A stretch of DNA of 64,000 nucleotides from Allobosea sp. (lineage in GTDB: Bacteria > Pseudomonadota > Alphaproteobacteria > Rhizobiales > Beijerinckiaceae), in NCBI RefSeq assembly GCF_017308075.1, contig NZ_JAFKFX010000039.1, positions 1 through 64,000 on the forward strand. The letters are read 5' to 3'. How positions within the stretch are numbered: the first letter of the stretch is position 1; every line of letters begins with the position of its first letter. Below, piece after piece: positions 63,204 to 64,000 of the stretch. The notes below the pieces were generated by a model, which was not told the DNA's origin, made no database searches, and saw only the letters and a program-made list of their open reading frames with translations. The translations under genes were made by a program, and so were the position numbers.

Positions 63204-64000
63204 GTGGTCTTGAACAAAGCTCTCATCGGACATCTCGACGACGGCACGCCGATTCACGAAGCGAAGCTGCATTCGCCCGGCGGCGCCGAGGCCAGGGTGA
63301 TGGAATGGGGCGCCGTGCTGCGCGACCTCGTCGTGCCGCTGCCGGGTGGCGGCCGCCAGCGCGTCGTGCTCGGCTTCCCGAACTTCGCGGACTATCCCGC
63401 GCATTCGCCGCACATGGGTGCGATCGCCGGCCGTTTCGCCAACCGCATCGGCCATGGCCGCTTCATGCTCGACGGCGTGTCCCATCGCACGCCGCTGAAT
63501 CAAGGCGGCAAGCACTCGCTGCATGGCGGCGGCCAGGGGTTCGGCAAGCGGCCCTGGACGATGATCCAGCACGACGAGGCGAGCGTGACGCTGGCGCTGG
63601 TCTCGGCCGATGGCGATGCCGGCTATCCCGGTACGCTGCGGGTCTGGTGCCGCTACGCCCTCGTCGACGGCGCGACGCTGCGCCTCGAACTCTCGGCCAC
63701 CACCGATGCGCCGACCATCGTCAATCTCGCGCATCACTCCTATTTCCGGCTCGATGACGGACCCGACATCCTCGACCATGAGCTCGAGGTCCGCGCCAAT
63801 CTGACCACGCCGGTCGATGCTGACCTGATCCCCGACGGCTCGCTCGCCGATGTCGCCGGCACGCCCTTCGATTTCCGCAAGGCCCGGCCGATCCGCTTCG
63901 CCAGTCAGGATGGCGGCCGCTTCTGGTACGACCACAACTATGTGCTGCGCCGCGACCGGCGCGAGCCGGCGGCTGGCGGACTCGAACTCGCCCATGCCGC
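63204..64000 (+). CDS. galM: aldose 1-epimerase (mutarotase), 3'-truncated by the window
   Basis: The first 265 codons of a mutarotase; the end lies outside the window. Recognisable parts are WGAVLRDLVVPLPGG, the substrate-binding GRFANRIGHGRF with its Arg, GGKHSLHGGGQGFGKRPW (catalytic-site His near residue 100), the general-acid NLAHHSYFRL with the key His, and YDHNYVLRR near the end. It interconverts alpha and beta anomers of aldoses. Starts GTG 63204 and TTG 63210 are both in frame; the first is closer to the G-rich ribosome site. Confidence 0.9.
   Translation, partial: MVLNKALIGHLDDGTPIHEAKLHSPGGAEARVMEWGAVLRDLVVPLPGGGRQRVVLGFPNFADYPAHSPHMGAIAGRFANRIGHGRFMLDGVSHRTPLNQGGKHSLHGGGQGFGKRPWTMIQHDEASVTLALVSADGDAGYPGTLRVWCRYALVDGATLRLELSATTDAPTIVNLAHHSYFRLDDGPDILDHELEVRANLTTPVDADLIPDGSLADVAGTPFDFRKARPIRFASQDGGRFWYDHNYVLRRDRREPAAGGLELAHA

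Noticed and set aside
1-64000. CRISPR arrays
   Set aside because: No regularly spaced direct repeats were seen; the repeats found are inverted pairs or single palindromes.

Overview
The window is GC-rich, densely coding DNA from an alphaproteobacterium, most likely of the Hyphomicrobiales (Rhizobiales). The main clues are the cycHJKL-type cytochrome c maturation operon followed by a DegP-like protease, a two-component pair and glnE, a FeuPQ-like pair in front of it, and a gene transfer agent (GTA) cluster related to RcGTA of Rhodobacter. Bosea-like bacteria would fit, but I cannot fix the genus from sequence alone.

Layout. 1-3012 (minus strand): a translationally coupled operon, methylmalonyl-CoA mutase small subunit - thiD - methylmalonyl-CoA mutase large subunit (cut by the window edge). 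3185-7346: a DUF2267 protein, a HerA/DUF853-like ATPase, an M20 peptidase and a LOG-family phosphoribohydrolase. 7508-42383: the structural part of a GTA cluster (orfg5 to orfg15: capsid, connectors, tail, NlpC/P60 peptidase, host-specificity protein). The capsid gene is split in two. Its first part looks like an in-frame fusion of a small-terminase-like N-terminus to the capsid, and the large terminase, portal and prohead protease genes are absent from the window.

The split is caused by a 22.85-kb integrative element (about 8434-31282). It carries a large serine recombinase at its right end, 52 bp from the junction. The two junctions share only the dinucleotide GG. Joining the flanks at GG restores an in-frame 401-residue capsid, and joining the element ends at GG gives an attP-like dyad (ACTAC-aag-GG-taa-GTAGT). 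The element has no recognisable relaxase, type IV secretion or virion genes. Its cargo includes two tandem globin-coupled chemoreceptors, an acetyltransferase, a cupin, a DUF2945-DUF488-(HTH-HTH-DNA methyltransferase) operon, a set of small exported proteins with a NodB-type deacetylase, a broken J-domain membrane protein, an SNase-like nuclease, a small resolvase/invertase and a helicase-like P-loop protein with an AT-hook-like tail. Inside it, two 100-bp leader cassettes with identical internal spacing lie in inverted orientation about 16.2 kb apart. One precedes the small serine recombinase and the other precedes a different ORF, which suggests an invertible segment or the remnant of one.

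42570-64000: conserved chromosomal genes. These are a FeuN-like exported protein, FeuP/FeuQ-like regulators, ccmI-ccmE-ccmF-ccmH, a DegP-like protease, an OmpR-type regulator with its kinase, glnE, a PAS-domain histidine kinase, pepN, a cation diffusion facilitator, gloA and the start of an aldose 1-epimerase gene. No tRNA, rRNA or CRISPR array was seen.
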